From Dehalococcoidia bacterium (GTDB lineage: Bacteria > Chloroflexota > Dehalococcoidia > Dehalococcoidales > W498): a stretch of DNA of 64,000 bases. The translations under genes and the position numbers were made by a program. Positions 41,843 to 52,143 of the stretch are shown in pieces. Every line of letters starts with the position of its first letter. Position 1 is the first letter of the stretch. Under the pieces are notes generated by a model that was given only the letters and a program-made list of their open reading frames with translations, made no database searches and was not told the origin of the DNA. The stretch covers positions 79,062 to 143,061 of the forward strand of contig DUEE01000014.1 of the NCBI GenBank assembly GCA_011170285.1, read 5' to 3'.

Positions 41843-42949
41843 TTAGGGTGGTGGGCTTTCAATAAGTATAGCATAAGTAGTGTTCTTAGTACTGCCCCGC
41901 CAATAGGTTATTTTTATCCTTTGCCCAATTTGATAGGAGTGTAGAGCTTGAACTAATTCTCCGGCGGTAGTAATTTCTCTATCTTGCAAGCTAACAATAG
42001 CATCACCCTCCTCTAATCCGGCTTCATCGGCTGGGCTGTCCGCAATTACTTCGCGGAGAAATGCCCCTTCATCTATTGCCAAGTCATACTTTCGTTTTAG
42101 ATATTGATTTACAGTAGAGACCGCCACCCCAAGCCATGGGCGAATTACATAGCCATTTTGAACTAACTCCTCAATAATCGGCATTGCTACCTTGCCACTT
42201 ATAGCCCAGCCCATACCCTCTACACCAACCATAGCAATCTTGACGCTGGTAATGCCGACCACCTCTCCCCTCATATTTACTAGCGGCCCTCCACTATTGC
42301 CTGGATTGATAGCAGCATCAGTTTGAATAAGGTCATATAGAGTTTGTCCCGAGGATACCGGTAAAGAAACCCCTAAGCAACTAACAATCCCTTTAGTAGC
42401 GCTTATCCCCAGCCCCAATGAATTGCCTATAGCTACTACCCAGTCACCGACCCTTAGTTCACAAGAATCTCCTATATTGGCTGGCGGTAGATTTTGAGCA
42501 TTAATCTTGACTACGGCTAGGTCAGTAAGAGAGTCAACACAGACTGCTTCAGCAGGGAAGGTTTCGCCATTAGCTAGAGTCACGGTGACACTCTCGGCGC
42601 CTTCGACCACATGATTATTGGTTATGATAATTCCATCTTCGTCTATAATCCACCCTGAACCAGCGTGCTCCTCAGGTCGGTTGAAAATGTCGTAGATTAT
42701 GGTATTGATAGCTACCACCGAAGGCTTAACTTTAGCCACTACATCGGTAATGTTTGGTAATACTAGGGCATCACTTTCTATAGGGGGTAATGTCCAGTCG
42801 GGATCGATTGGGGTAGCTGTATGGGAGGATGGTGGGTTTGGCGGCGGTAGTAAGTCTATATCGGGCAGCAGGTGGCAACCAGCGCCTAGTGTAAGCGATA
42901 AGATTAGGATAAGGGAACAGACTAAATATTTTATATTTACCCTTTTCAT
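41843..42949 (-). CDS. S1C-family trypsin-like protease with PDZ domain (HtrA/DegP-like), putative lipoprotein
   Basis: Lipobox LGAGC; GSGWIIDEDGIIITNNHVVEGA; DLAVVKI; TDAAINPGNSGGPLVN. Confidence 0.93.
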   Translation of the reverse strand: MKRVNIKYLVCSLILILSLTLGAGCHLLPDIDLLPPPNPPSSHTATPIDPDWTLPPIESDALVLPNITDVVAKVKPSVVAINTIIYDIFNRPEEHAGSGWIIDEDGIIITNNHVVEGAESVTVTLANGETFPAEAVCVDSLTDLAVVKINAQNLPPANIGDSCELRVGDWVVAIGNSLGLGISATKGIVSCLGVSLPVSSGQTLYDLIQTDAAINPGNSGGPLVNMRGEVVGITSVKIAMVGVEGMGWAISGKVAMPIIEELVQNGYVIRPWLGVAVSTVNQYLKRKYDLAIDEGAFLREVIADSPADEAGLEEGDAIVSLQDREITTAGELVQALHSYQIGQRIKITYWRGSTKNTTYAILIESPPP

Positions 42950-42986
42950 AACTGGCTATATTGTAGCACGAGGGTAAAATTAGGGC

Positions 42987-43023
42987 AAAAATAAGGGGCC
43001 AGGTATAAACCCAGCCCCCTTAT
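42987..43023 (-). terminator. Rho-independent terminator downstream of trpB2
   Basis: Minus strand ATAAGGGGGC...GCCCCTTAT followed by TTTT. Confidence 0.75.
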
Positions 43024-43047
43024 CTCGCTACTTGGTTAAGGGATTAT

Positions 43048-44418
43048 TTATGCCGTTGGTACCTGGGGCAATTCGAGTTGTGCCTTCCTTACTTCTTCCT
43101 CAGGATAGGCGTAGTCCTCAAGCTGCCCCGATAGGTAACGGTCGTAGGCAGCCAGGTCAAAATGTCCGTGCCCGCTGTGACATATCAGGATGGTTTTTGA
43201 TTCGCCGGACTCTTTACACTTGAGGGCTTCATCAATACCTACCTTGACATTATGGCAGGGCTCAGGACCGCTGATAATGCCTTCAGTGCGGGCAAACTTT
43301 ACCCCTCCCTCAAAGGCGGCAGTTTGCGGTACAGCTACGGCTTCAACCAGGCCCATTTTATGCAGGTGGCATATAGTGGGTGCCATCCCGTGATAGCGTA
43401 GTCCACCGGCATGAATCGGTGGCGGGATAAAGCCGTGCCCCAGAGTATACATTTTAATCAGGGGAGTCATCCCGACCATGTCACCAAAATCATAGGCATA
43501 AAGCCCCTTGGTCACACTAGGACAGCTTTCCGGCTCACAACAGATAACACGCATGTCTGGCTTGGCTCCGCTAATCTTATCACGAATCCAGGGAAAGAAT
43601 TGCCCGGCAAAGTTTGAGCCACCACCAATGTTGCCGACGATAATATCGGGATAGGCGTCTGCCATCTCCATTTGCTTCCGGCACTCCTCGCCAATGATAG
43701 TCTGATGAAGCAGGACATGGTTAAGCACGCTGCCAATCGAATATTTATATTCTGGATGGTCTACCATATACTCTATTGCCTCGCTAATAGCCAGCCCTAA
43801 ACTACCAGGACAATCAGGCCATTTTTCCAGCATAGCTCGCCCTGACTTGGTCTCGGTGCTGGGGCTGGGGACACAGTTCCCCCCCCAGGTTTCCATGGCG
43901 ATGCGGCGATATGGCTTCTGGTCATAGCTAATCCTGACCATAAACACCTTGATATCTAGACCGAAGAATGCCCCAGCCAGACTTAGAGCACTGCCCCACT
44001 GCCCGGCACCGGTCTCAGTACTTAAGCCCTTGAGCCCTTGTTTCTTGGCATAGTATGCCTGAGCCGTTGCGGTATTGGGCTTGTGGCTCCCCGCCTGGTT
44101 TGTACCTTCATATTTATAGAAAATCTTGGCTGGCGTATCCAGGGCTTTCTCCAGCCGATACGCCCTATGTAAAACCGTTGGTCTCCAGGTACGGTAAACC
44201 GCCTGCAGTTCCTCAGGGATATCAATCCAGCGGTCTGTCCTGTTAAGTTCTTGCTCAGCACATGCTCTGGAAAATAGACCTTCTGCGTCATCTACGGTTG
44301 CCGGCTTTCCCGTTCCTGGATGCAGTACTTGTGGCATATCCCCGGGCATATCCGCCATAATGTTGTACCAATGAGTCGGCATGTCCTTTTGGTCAAGAAA
44401 ATACATTCCTTTTTCCAT
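43048..44418 (-). CDS. trpB2: TrpB2-type tryptophan synthase beta-like (TIGR01415-type)
   Basis: WYNIMADMP; FYKYEGTNQAGSHKPNTATAQAYYAKKQGLKGLSTETGAGQWGSALSLA; GGGSNFAGQFFPW. Confidence 0.92.
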   Translation of the reverse strand: MEKGMYFLDQKDMPTHWYNIMADMPGDMPQVLHPGTGKPATVDDAEGLFSRACAEQELNRTDRWIDIPEELQAVYRTWRPTVLHRAYRLEKALDTPAKIFYKYEGTNQAGSHKPNTATAQAYYAKKQGLKGLSTETGAGQWGSALSLAGAFFGLDIKVFMVRISYDQKPYRRIAMETWGGNCVPSPSTETKSGRAMLEKWPDCPGSLGLAISEAIEYMVDHPEYKYSIGSVLNHVLLHQTIIGEECRKQMEMADAYPDIIVGNIGGGSNFAGQFFPWIRDKISGAKPDMRVICCEPESCPSVTKGLYAYDFGDMVGMTPLIKMYTLGHGFIPPPIHAGGLRYHGMAPTICHLHKMGLVEAVAVPQTAAFEGGVKFARTEGIISGPEPCHNVKVGIDEALKCKESGESKTILICHSGHGHFDLAAYDRYLSGQLEDYAYPEEEVRKAQLELPQVPTA

Positions 44419-44515
44419 TTTGTACTCCTTTTATTTTTAGTTCGTAAGTATAAGTCAACTTAGGTAAATATATCTAGTCCATATTCCCTCCCAATCTTTT
44501 TATTTCCACTTTGCT

Positions 44516-45286
44516 TTAACTCAAAGCCTCTCGTAAGCTTGAAACAAAGGCTTTAAGCGAGGAAAGGGTGGCATCCTCTTCCATTAACTGAATGAGGCGA
44601 CTACCCACAATGACACCATCAGCTACTTTAGCTACCCGCCTGGCTTGCTCTGGTGTAGAGATGCCGAAGCCAACGCAGAGAGGTTGCTGTGCCTTTTGCC
44701 TGACTCTTTTGACGAAACCCTCTAACTCTGGAGGCAGAGCTTCTCTGGCTCCGGTAACGCCGGTGAGGGAAACCAGGTAAATAAACCCTTGAGACCTGTT
44801 GGCTACCATAGCTATTCTTTTCTCAGTGCTGGTGGGAGCTAACAGATATATGAGGTCGAGATAATGCTTCCGGGTTATGGCTTCTAGCTCTGTACTCTCT
44901 TCTAGCGGTAAATCAGGGATTATTAGCCCATCAATTCCAGCTGTAGCCGCAGCCTGACAAAAGGCTTCCACTCCGAAGTTAAATACTGGATTATAATAAG
45001 TCATAAATACCAGGGGCGTAGCCAGCTTCCGGTGTAACTGGTAAGCTACCTCTAGGCAGAGTTGAGGGGTGATACCTTGCTCAAGCGCGCGATAGCTTGC
45101 CTTTTGAATGGTGACGCCGTCAGCTAGAGGATCAGAAAAGGGGATGCCTAGCTCGATAATATCACATCCATTATTTGATAACACGGATGCTACCTCAAGG
45201 GTGGTGCTCATATTGGGGTAACCCACGGTAATATAGGCAATTAACGCCTTGTAATCTGGCCTAAAGATAGATGCAATACGGCTCAT
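44516..45286 (-). CDS. trpA: Tryptophan synthase alpha chain
   Basis: [62 protein letters not shown]. Confidence 0.96.
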   Translation of the reverse strand: MSRIASIFRPDYKALIAYITVGYPNMSTTLEVASVLSNNGCDIIELGIPFSDPLADGVTIQKASYRALEQGITPQLCLEVAYQLHRKLATPLVFMTYYNPVFNFGVEAFCQAAATAGIDGLIIPDLPLEESTELEAITRKHYLDLIYLLAPTSTEKRIAMVANRSQGFIYLVSLTGVTGAREALPPELEGFVKRVRQKAQQPLCVGFGISTPEQARRVAKVADGVIVGSRLIQLMEEDATLSSLKAFVSSLREALS

Positions 45287-46488
45287 GATTCCATTCCTAT
45301 TGCTTGGCAGGCAATCTCTAAGTCCTTATCGCCTCGACCTGAAAGATTGATGACTATAAGCTGCTCCTGCGGTAAATCGGTAGCTAGTTTGGCAGTATAA
45401 TAAATAGCATGAGCTGGTTCCAGTGCTGGAATTATACCCTCGGTGCTACACAACAGTCTGAAGCCTTCTAATGCTTGGGTATCAGTAACGGCGACATAGG
45501 TGGCGCGACCTATATCTGTATAATAGCTATGTTCAGGTCCTACCCCTGGATAGTCAAGCCCAGGGGCAATGCTATGGGTGGTCAATATCTGACCATTTCT
45601 ATCCTGCAGCAGATATGACTTAGCTCCATGTAATACTCCGACCTTGCCGGCAATTAGCGATGCCGCGTGTTGGTTGCTCTCCAGACCTTGTCCGGCTGCC
45701 TCAACGCCAATGAATTTGACACTTTTCTCGTTGAAGAAGGGATGGAATAAACCTATGGCATTACTGCCACCTCCGACGCAGGCAATCAGGTAGTCAGGCA
45801 GGCGGTGATACATAGCCCTGACCTGCTCCTTTGTTTCCTGTCCAATTACCGATTGAAAGTTGCGCACAATCATGGGATAGGGGTGCGGCCCTACAACTGA
45901 ACCAAGAAGGTAGTAGGTATTGTGGACATTACTTACCCAGTCACGAATAGTTTCATTGATGGCGTCCTTTAAAGTACGACTGCCTGAGGATACAGGACGC
46001 ACTTCGGCACCTAATAGTTTCATTTTGAGGACATTGGATGACTGGCGTTTAATATCATCTTCTCCCATATATACGATGCAGTTGAGATTCAGCATGGCAC
46101 ACACGGTGGCCACAGCTACCCCGTGTTGTCCGGCACCGGTTTCAGCAATAATTCGTGTTTTACCCATATACTTGGCCAGTAGCCCTTGTCCTAAGGCATT
46201 GTTAATCTTGTGAGCTCCGGTGTGAGTTAGGTCTTCACGCTTAAGTAAGATAGTAGCCCCACCTATTTTTGCTGAGAGCTGTTGAGCCGGGTACAGGGGC
46301 GTAGGGCGACCAATATACCTTCGACATAACTGGAGGAATTGTTGCTGGAAATCTGAATCAGTGATGGTTTCAGCGTAAGCCTGCTTAAGCTCGTTAAGGG
46401 CTGGTATTAATGTCTCAGGCACAAACTTCCCCCCAAACTGCCCGAAGTAACCACCAAGGTTAGGTAGCTGTCTATCCTTTGTTGTCAT
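45283..46488 (-). CDS. trpB: Tryptophan synthase beta chain
   Basis: [69 protein letters not shown]. Confidence 0.97.
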   Translation of the reverse strand: MTTKDRQLPNLGGYFGQFGGKFVPETLIPALNELKQAYAETITDSDFQQQFLQLCRRYIGRPTPLYPAQQLSAKIGGATILLKREDLTHTGAHKINNALGQGLLAKYMGKTRIIAETGAGQHGVAVATVCAMLNLNCIVYMGEDDIKRQSSNVLKMKLLGAEVRPVSSGSRTLKDAINETIRDWVSNVHNTYYLLGSVVGPHPYPMIVRNFQSVIGQETKEQVRAMYHRLPDYLIACVGGGSNAIGLFHPFFNEKSVKFIGVEAAGQGLESNQHAASLIAGKVGVLHGAKSYLLQDRNGQILTTHSIAPGLDYPGVGPEHSYYTDIGRATYVAVTDTQALEGFRLLCSTEGIIPALEPAHAIYYTAKLATDLPQEQLIVINLSGRGDKDLEIACQAIGMES

Positions 46489-47131
46489 CAGCCCTCCTTA
46501 CTGCTTCAATGAAAGCCCTGATTTTAGCTATATCCTTAGCTCCTCCTACTTCCACACCCGAGGAGACATCTACTCCCCATGGTGCCACTATCTCAATTGC
46601 CTGGGCTACATTCTCCTGCGTAAGACCGCCAGCTATAATCACTGGGAACTGCTCCGCTGCCTGCTGAGCCAGGCTCCAGTCGAAGGTCATTCCTGTACCG
46701 CCATACTTGTCTCTGACCTGGGAATCAAGGAGGCAGACACACCTTTGGCTGGATAGTATTCCTACCCCTCTAGCCAAATCCTCACTGATTTCCTCAGGGC
46801 GCTGCCCCGGCTTTATCCGAATTGCCTTAATTAGCGGCTTAGTAATCTGGTGGCAATATTCCCAGGATTCATCACCACTTAACTGAACCCAGTCCAGATT
46901 GCAGGAACTGGCAATCCTATTTACCTCATCGGCTGGCATATTGACAAAAACGCCAACTACTGCTGTAGCCTCAGTGTATTTTTTGACAGCACTGACTATC
47001 TCGTCTGCTTGGGCAGTAGTAACCTGCCGCTGACTGGGAGCAAAGACTAGCCCGATAAAGTTGCTCCCGGCTTCAATGGCGGCTAAGGCGTGAGCCTTAT
47101 CTCTAATTCCACAAATCTTGACTTGGGTCAT
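46472..47131 (-). CDS. trpF: Phosphoribosylanthranilate isomerase
   Basis: [55 protein letters not shown]. Confidence 0.96.
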   Translation of the reverse strand: MTQVKICGIRDKAHALAAIEAGSNFIGLVFAPSQRQVTTAQADEIVSAVKKYTEATAVVGVFVNMPADEVNRIASSCNLDWVQLSGDESWEYCHQITKPLIKAIRIKPGQRPEEISEDLARGVGILSSQRCVCLLDSQVRDKYGGTGMTFDWSLAQQAAEQFPVIIAGGLTQENVAQAIEIVAPWGVDVSSGVEVGGAKDIAKIRAFIEAVRRADDNKG

Positions 47132-47895
47132 AATATTAGCTCCCTCACCTTGGTCTGGATATCACTAGCCGTGACCAGCGCCTCACCCACCAGCACAGCA
47201 TTAACCCCCCACCCCTTCAGCTTTTCTACATCACTCCGGCTGCTGATGCCGCTCTCACTAACCACAATTTGCTGTTGCGGAATAAGAGGTCGCAAGCGGT
47301 GGGTTGTGTTAATGTCAATAGTAAAGGTATTAAGGTCTCGGTTATTGATGCCAATGATTTTTGCCTGGCTAAGCAGTGCCCTTTCTACCTCGTCTTCAGT
47401 GTGAACCTCAACCAGACAGCTTAAACCGAGGCTACGGCTAAGGGAGAGGAGTTCCACAAGCTGTTCCTGGCTCAGAATAGCCACTATCAGCAGCAGGGCA
47501 TCGGTACCATAAGCCTTGGATTCATATACCTGATACGGGTCAAATACGAAGTCCTTCCTCAGCAGGGGAAGAGGAACCTCATCTCTAATTGCTGCCAGAT
47601 AATCAAGGCTGCCTTCAAAGTAGTTTGCCTCGGTTAACACCGAGATAGCCGCCGCACCCCCTTGAGCATAGCTTTTTGCCAGCTTAACAGGGTTAAAATC
47701 GGGGCAGAGAACACCTCGTGACGGGGATGAACGCTTTACTTCGGCAATCAACCGGGTGTGGTTGCCATCAAGAGTAAAGGCAAAATCAAGCGACGCCTTA
47801 CGTTGGGCAATGCTTTCCTGCAAAGCGGATAGGGGCATGCTTCTCTTCCTTTGCTCAACCTCTTCCTTTTTTTGGGCGATAATTTTATTCAGCAT
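47128..47895 (-). CDS. trpC: Indole-3-glycerol phosphate synthase
   Basis: LIAEVKRSSPSRGVLCPDFNPVKLAKSYAQGGAAAISVLTEANYFEGS; IIGINNRDLNTFTID. Confidence 0.96.
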   Translation of the reverse strand: MLNKIIAQKKEEVEQRKRSMPLSALQESIAQRKASLDFAFTLDGNHTRLIAEVKRSSPSRGVLCPDFNPVKLAKSYAQGGAAAISVLTEANYFEGSLDYLAAIRDEVPLPLLRKDFVFDPYQVYESKAYGTDALLLIVAILSQEQLVELLSLSRSLGLSCLVEVHTEDEVERALLSQAKIIGINNRDLNTFTIDINTTHRLRPLIPQQQIVVSESGISSRSDVEKLKGWGVNAVLVGEALVTASDIQTKVRELIL

Positions 47896-47902
47896 CTTCT
47901 TT

Positions 47903-48919
47903 CTAACCCAGGCTCTGACTGAGTCTGACCAGTCTGTCAAGTTTTTTTAGAGCTTGTCCACTGTCAATAACCTCTTCGGCAAGGCGAGTACCCTCTCTGA
48001 GGTCTAATGCTCGGTTACCGGCAACCAGTGCGGCAGCGGCGTTCATCACTACCACATCCCGCCTGGGACTTCTCTCTCCACCCAGAATACGGTGCAGCAT
48101 CTCGGCGTTCTCCTCAGGTGTCCCACCTTTAATTTCTGCCAAGCTTGCCTCATTGAATCCAAGATCCTGGGGGGAAATCTGGTAAGGCGATAATGTCCCA
48201 GATTGATTGACATTCCATATCAGCGATTTCCCACTGATTGAGATTTCATCCATACCGTCTATGCCATGCACCACCAGGGAATGCTTTGTTCCTAAGCGGT
48301 GGAGGACCGAGGCAATCTTACTCCCTAGCTCCTGGCTAGGAACGCCGATAACCTGAGACTCAGCTCGAGCAGGATTGGTCAGGGGTCCGAGGATATTGAA
48401 TACGGTGCGAATTCCAATCTCACGACGGGGGGCAGTAGCATACTTCATCGCTGGGTGGAAGACGGGGGCAAACATAAAGCCAATACCTACCCTCTCCACA
48501 CACTCAGCCACTGCCTCAGCCCCGAGGTCAATCTTAACTCCTAGTGCCTCAAGGACATCGGCACTACCGCAATGGCTGCTCATTGCCCGGTTGCCATGCT
48601 TGGCTACCTTGAGACCAGCGCCAGCAGCAACGAAAGCGACGGCTGTGGAGATATTAAAGGTGGCTGAGTTATCACCACCGGTGCCGCAGGTATCCAACAC
48701 CGGTGGGGTTACCACCACCGGGATTGCCCTAGTCCTCATAACGCTTGCCAGACCAGCAATCTCATCCACTGTCTCCCCTTTAATTCGCAGCCCAGTAACC
48801 AAGGAAGCAAACTGAGCCGGGCTCGCATCGCCACTCATTATCTCCTCCATCACCCCGGCTGCCTGCTCAAAACTAAGCGAACGACCGCTGACGATAATTT
48901 CAATAGCTTCACGAATCAT
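47903..48919 (-). CDS. trpD: Anthranilate phosphoribosyltransferase
   Basis: DTCGTGGDNSATFNISTAVAFVAAGAGLKVAKHGNRAMSSHCGSADVLEALGV. Confidence 0.97.
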   Translation of the reverse strand: MIREAIEIIVSGRSLSFEQAAGVMEEIMSGDASPAQFASLVTGLRIKGETVDEIAGLASVMRTRAIPVVVTPPVLDTCGTGGDNSATFNISTAVAFVAAGAGLKVAKHGNRAMSSHCGSADVLEALGVKIDLGAEAVAECVERVGIGFMFAPVFHPAMKYATAPRREIGIRTVFNILGPLTNPARAESQVIGVPSQELGSKIASVLHRLGTKHSLVVHGIDGMDEISISGKSLIWNVNQSGTLSPYQISPQDLGFNEASLAEIKGGTPEENAEMLHRILGGERSPRRDVVVMNAAAALVAGNRALDLREGTRLAEEVIDSGQALKKLDRLVRLSQSLG

Positions 48920-49490
48920 TGCTGTCTCCCCGATTTAGGAAGTTCCTGAGTAAATCTTTACCTACCTCGGTCATTATTGATTCGGGGTGGAACTGGACTC
49001 CTTCCACTGGAAACTGGCGGTGGCGCAGTCCCATAATTATGCCGTTTTCTGTCCGGGCGCTAACCTCAAGGCAATCAGGTAAATCATCACCCATCACTGA
49101 TAAGGAATGATAGCGGATGGCAGAGAAGGGGTTGGGTAATCTAGCAAAGAGACCCCTGCCATCATGGTAAATAAGTGATGACTTGCCGTGTTTAATTTCA
49201 CTGGCGCGGTCAACCCTGGCTCCGTAGCTGTAGCCGACACACTGGTGACCGAGGCAGACGCCGAGAATAGACAGCCGACTGCCAAAGTGACGGATAACAT
49301 CATTGGAAATGCCAGCTTGCTCCGGGGTGCCTGGACCAGGTGAGATGACAATATGCTGGGGCGACCTCGCCTCGATTTCATCCAGGCTTACCTGGTCATT
49401 GCGAGCTACCAATATCTCCTCCCCCAGCTCGCTGAGATACTGAAAGAGATTGTAGGTAAAGCTATCATAGTTATCTATTAGCAGGAGCAT
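48909..49490 (-). CDS. trpG: Anthranilate synthase component II (glutamine amidotransferase)
   Basis: LLIDNYDSFTYNLFQYLSELGEEILVARNDQVSL; ISPGPGTPEQAG; LGVCLGHQC; VEGVQFHPESI. Confidence 0.96.
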   Translation of the reverse strand: MLLLIDNYDSFTYNLFQYLSELGEEILVARNDQVSLDEIEARSPQHIVISPGPGTPEQAGISNDVIRHFGSRLSILGVCLGHQCVGYSYGARVDRASEIKHGKSSLIYHDGRGLFARLPNPFSAIRYHSLSVMGDDLPDCLEVSARTENGIIMGLRHRQFPVEGVQFHPESIMTEVGKDLLRNFLNRGDSNDS

Positions 49491-50916
49491 AACTAGCCTC
49501 CACCTGCTCAATGGCAGTAAGCAATGCCTTTGCCTTGCTCAAGCTTTCTTGGTATTCACGCTCAGGAATACTATCGGCGACAATCCCACCTCCCGCCTGG
49601 ATATAGGCAGTACCATTAGTGATAACGATGGTGCGAATAGTGATAGCCGTATCTAGGTTCCCCGAGAAGCCAAAGTAGCCTACTGCTCCGGCATAAGGTC
49701 CCCTTTTATCTGGCTCTAGCTCAGCGATAATCTCCATAGCCCGAATCTTGGGCGCACCGGAAACTGTTCCGGCAGGAAAACAGGCACGTAGGGCGTCAAA
49801 CTGGGAAAGCCCTACTCTCAGCCTGCCCTGAACATGGGATACCAAGTGCATAACATGGGAGTAACGCTCCACATCCATAAGCTGGGTTACCATAACTGTG
49901 CCTGGTTCGCTGATTCTGCCGATATCATTACGCCCCAGGTCAACGAGCATAATGTGTTCGGCACGCTCCTTCTCATCACTCCTGAGTTCCTCCTCTAGAG
50001 ACAGGTCGTGAGCCATATCCTTTCCCCGAGGACGGGTGCCGGCAATGGGGTGGTTGGATACCACGCCATCCTCCACCCGCACCAGAAGCTCAGGGGAGGC
50101 TCCCACAATATGGAAGTCGTCCAGATGGAGATAGAACATATAAGGGGAGGGGTTGATAGAGCGTAATGCTCGATATATGGCAAAGGGGCTGGCATTTGTC
50201 GGCTTGGCTAGCCGCTGGGATAACACAACTTGGATTATATCGCCAGCATAGATATAATCCTTGGCTCGAGATACCTTGGACTCGAACTCCACCTGAGAAA
50301 GGTTTGATGATACTGGAGACCGAGGGGATGAGCCTATCTGTGGGACCTCAGCCGGGACAGGTTGCTTCAGCCTGTTAACTAGACTATCAATCTTGCTGGT
50401 TGCCTGAAGATATGCCGGCTCAATATCACCATCAAGGTAAGCATGAGAAACAACCTTGATTTTGTGAGTGAGGTGGTCGAAAACAAGGAGAGTATCAGCC
50501 AGCATCAGTACCGACTCAGGAAGACCTAGTGGGTCATGGTCAGGAGAGGGTAATCTCTCAAAGTTGCGGGCAGCCTCATAGCTCAGATAGCCGACCATCC
50601 CACCGTGAAATCTGGGTAAGCCGGCAATTGGCACCAGTCGGAACTGGCTAAACTTCTGCTCTACCAGTAGTAAGGGGTCAACAGGATTCTCACCCTTTGT
50701 CTTGAGGACGAGAGAAGGCTCAGTACCGATGAAACTATAGCGGGCCAGCCGCTCCCCTCCCTCAACACTCTCCAAGAGAAAGGAGTAATTACCTGCAGCT
50801 ATCTTGAGATAAGCTGACACCGGTGTTTCTAGGTCAGCTATAATCTCACGGTAAACTGGTACCAGATTGCCGTATTTCCTTAACCGGCGAACCTCGTCTA
50901 GGCTTGGATAATACAT
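49471..50916 (-). CDS. trpE: Anthranilate synthase component I
   Basis: VPVYREIIADLETPVSAYLKI; NPSPYMFYLHLDDFHIVGASPELLVRVEDG; HPIAGTRPRGKD; FPAGTVSGAPKIRAMEII. The ORF track N-terminal extension to 50997 is leader RNA. Confidence 0.96.
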   Translation of the reverse strand: MYYPSLDEVRRLRKYGNLVPVYREIIADLETPVSAYLKIAAGNYSFLLESVEGGERLARYSFIGTEPSLVLKTKGENPVDPLLLVEQKFSQFRLVPIAGLPRFHGGMVGYLSYEAARNFERLPSPDHDPLGLPESVLMLADTLLVFDHLTHKIKVVSHAYLDGDIEPAYLQATSKIDSLVNRLKQPVPAEVPQIGSSPRSPVSSNLSQVEFESKVSRAKDYIYAGDIIQVVLSQRLAKPTNASPFAIYRALRSINPSPYMFYLHLDDFHIVGASPELLVRVEDGVVSNHPIAGTRPRGKDMAHDLSLEEELRSDEKERAEHIMLVDLGRNDIGRISEPGTVMVTQLMDVERYSHVMHLVSHVQGRLRVGLSQFDALRACFPAGTVSGAPKIRAMEIIAELEPDKRGPYAGAVGYFGFSGNLDTAITIRTIVITNGTAYIQAGGGIVADSIPEREYQESLSKAKALLTAIEQVEASYAPANR

Positions 50917-50933
50917 GTCATCTCCTCGGTAAT

Positions 50934-51240
50934 AAAAAAAACCCCTCGCCCAAAGGGGCGAGGGGTAATCCTTCGCGGTACCACCCTTCTTAGTCACCCT
51001 GGTATTTCAGAGTGACTATCTCTATCGGATACGGAGTTAAGCATTATGGTGATGCTTAATCGATACCCTGGGATTTGTTAACGCTTCCCTAGCGACAAAG
51101 CCTACTCATCTAACGATTTTTGGTTTGCAGCTCCCAAGCCCATTCAACTCCTGCGCCAGCATCGGCTCACACCTTACCCGACTCTCTGAGCTTCGCTTGA
51201 AGCCTACTAGTCTTGTTCACAGCCTTTACTCTATTCTATT
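50934..51240 (-). ncRNA. T-box leader (tRNA-sensing riboswitch) of the trp operon, predicted UGG (Trp) specifier
   Basis: Minus strand: AGAGAGTCGGGTAAGGTGTGAGCCGATG stem I; GAA-TGG-GCTTGGGAGCTGC specifier region (TGG = 51140..51142); T-box AAGAAGGGTGGTACCGCG (core 50974..50986); terminator CCCCTCGCCCCTTTGGGCGAGGGG + U tract (50934..50965). Confidence 0.95.
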
Positions 51241-51247
51241 AGACATA

Positions 51248-51276
51248 GATATAGCATAGTATTGCTTATTTGTCAA
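51248..51276 (-). promoter_or_regulatory. Promoter of the T-box/trp operon
   Basis: Minus strand TTGACA-N17-TATATC just upstream of the T-box leader. Confidence 0.7.
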
Positions 51277-51437
51277 TAGTTTTTTAATTCAGTACCTTAG
51301 TGACCCATTACCTCCTTTGCTTACTTTTCTTCTCATTGCGCTGTTACCTGGTGGAGTCTACCATAGTTTGCTTGGGGAAAATAGTAGGACTCTCATAACA
51401 AAGAAAGAGTAAAGATTGGTGAATAATATGTGTGGTG

Positions 51438-51466
51438 TTGTCGGTTGGGCGTATATCTGCTATACT
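51438..51466 (+). promoter_or_regulatory. Promoter of tRNA-Glu
   Basis: TTGTCG-N17-TATACT ending 10 nt before the tRNA. Confidence 0.7.
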
Positions 51467-51476
51467 TTTATACTCT

Positions 51477-51549
51477 GCCCCCATCGTCTAGAGGCCTAGG
51501 ACACTGGCCTTTCAAGCCGGCAACATGGATTCGAATTCCATTGGGGGCA
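51477..51549 (+). tRNA. tRNA-Glu (anticodon TTC), no encoded CCA
   Basis: GCCCCCA/TGGGGGC acceptor stem; CTGGC-CTTTCAA-GCCGG anticodon arm; ATGGA-TTCGAAT-TCCAT T arm. Confidence 0.95.
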
Positions 51550-51560
51550 CTTACCCTCAC

Positions 51561-51992
51561 TCAGAATTTGCCCTCTAGTTTTTTATAGGTTTCAGCCAGG
51601 GCTTCAGGGACTACCCTTATATCAGATACTACCGGCATAAAGTTGGTATCTCCTTGCCATCGGGGCACAATATGAGTGTGAACATGCTCATCTATACCGG
51701 CTCCAGCTACCTTTCCTATATTCATGCCTATGTTGAAGCCGCCAGAGTTGAATGCTCGCTTCAGAACCTTGATACTTTGGCGAATTGTTTCAAAGTGCTC
51801 GTGGAGCTCTTCATCAGTTAGCTCTTCCAGGTTAGCTACATGGCGATAGGGGGCTACCATCAGATGACCCGGGTTATAGGGATAGCTATTCATAATAACG
51901 AAGTTTTTATCTCCTCTATACAGAATGTAGTTTAGGGCATCATTACTTTGCCCAGGTTTTTCACATAAAATACACCCCTCCGGTTTTTCCAT
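51561..51992 (-). CDS. HIT-family hydrolase
   Basis: CILCEKPGQ; NPGHLMVAPYRHVANLEELTDEE; GAGIDEHVHTHIVPRWQGD (HxHxH). Confidence 0.93.
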   Translation of the reverse strand: MEKPEGCILCEKPGQSNDALNYILYRGDKNFVIMNSYPYNPGHLMVAPYRHVANLEELTDEELHEHFETIRQSIKVLKRAFNSGGFNIGMNIGKVAGAGIDEHVHTHIVPRWQGDTNFMPVVSDIRVVPEALAETYKKLEGKF

Positions 51993-52143
51993 CAGGATGT
52001 ATTCTATTCGCCACGGTGCCCAAATTTGCTCTATTTCATTCTCCTTTCTGGGTTATAATGCTATTTTAGTCTCCCAACCTTCAGCAGTCAAAGGATATGA
52101 AGAAATTGTAAAAAATAAAGCTATAGTCTATAGTTAATTAGCC

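Noticed and set aside
49471-50997. TrpE N-terminal extension MTKKGGTAKDYPSPLWARGFFYYRGDD
   Set aside because: This is translation of the T-box antiterminator/terminator region; the real start is ATG 50916 with a GAGGAG SD
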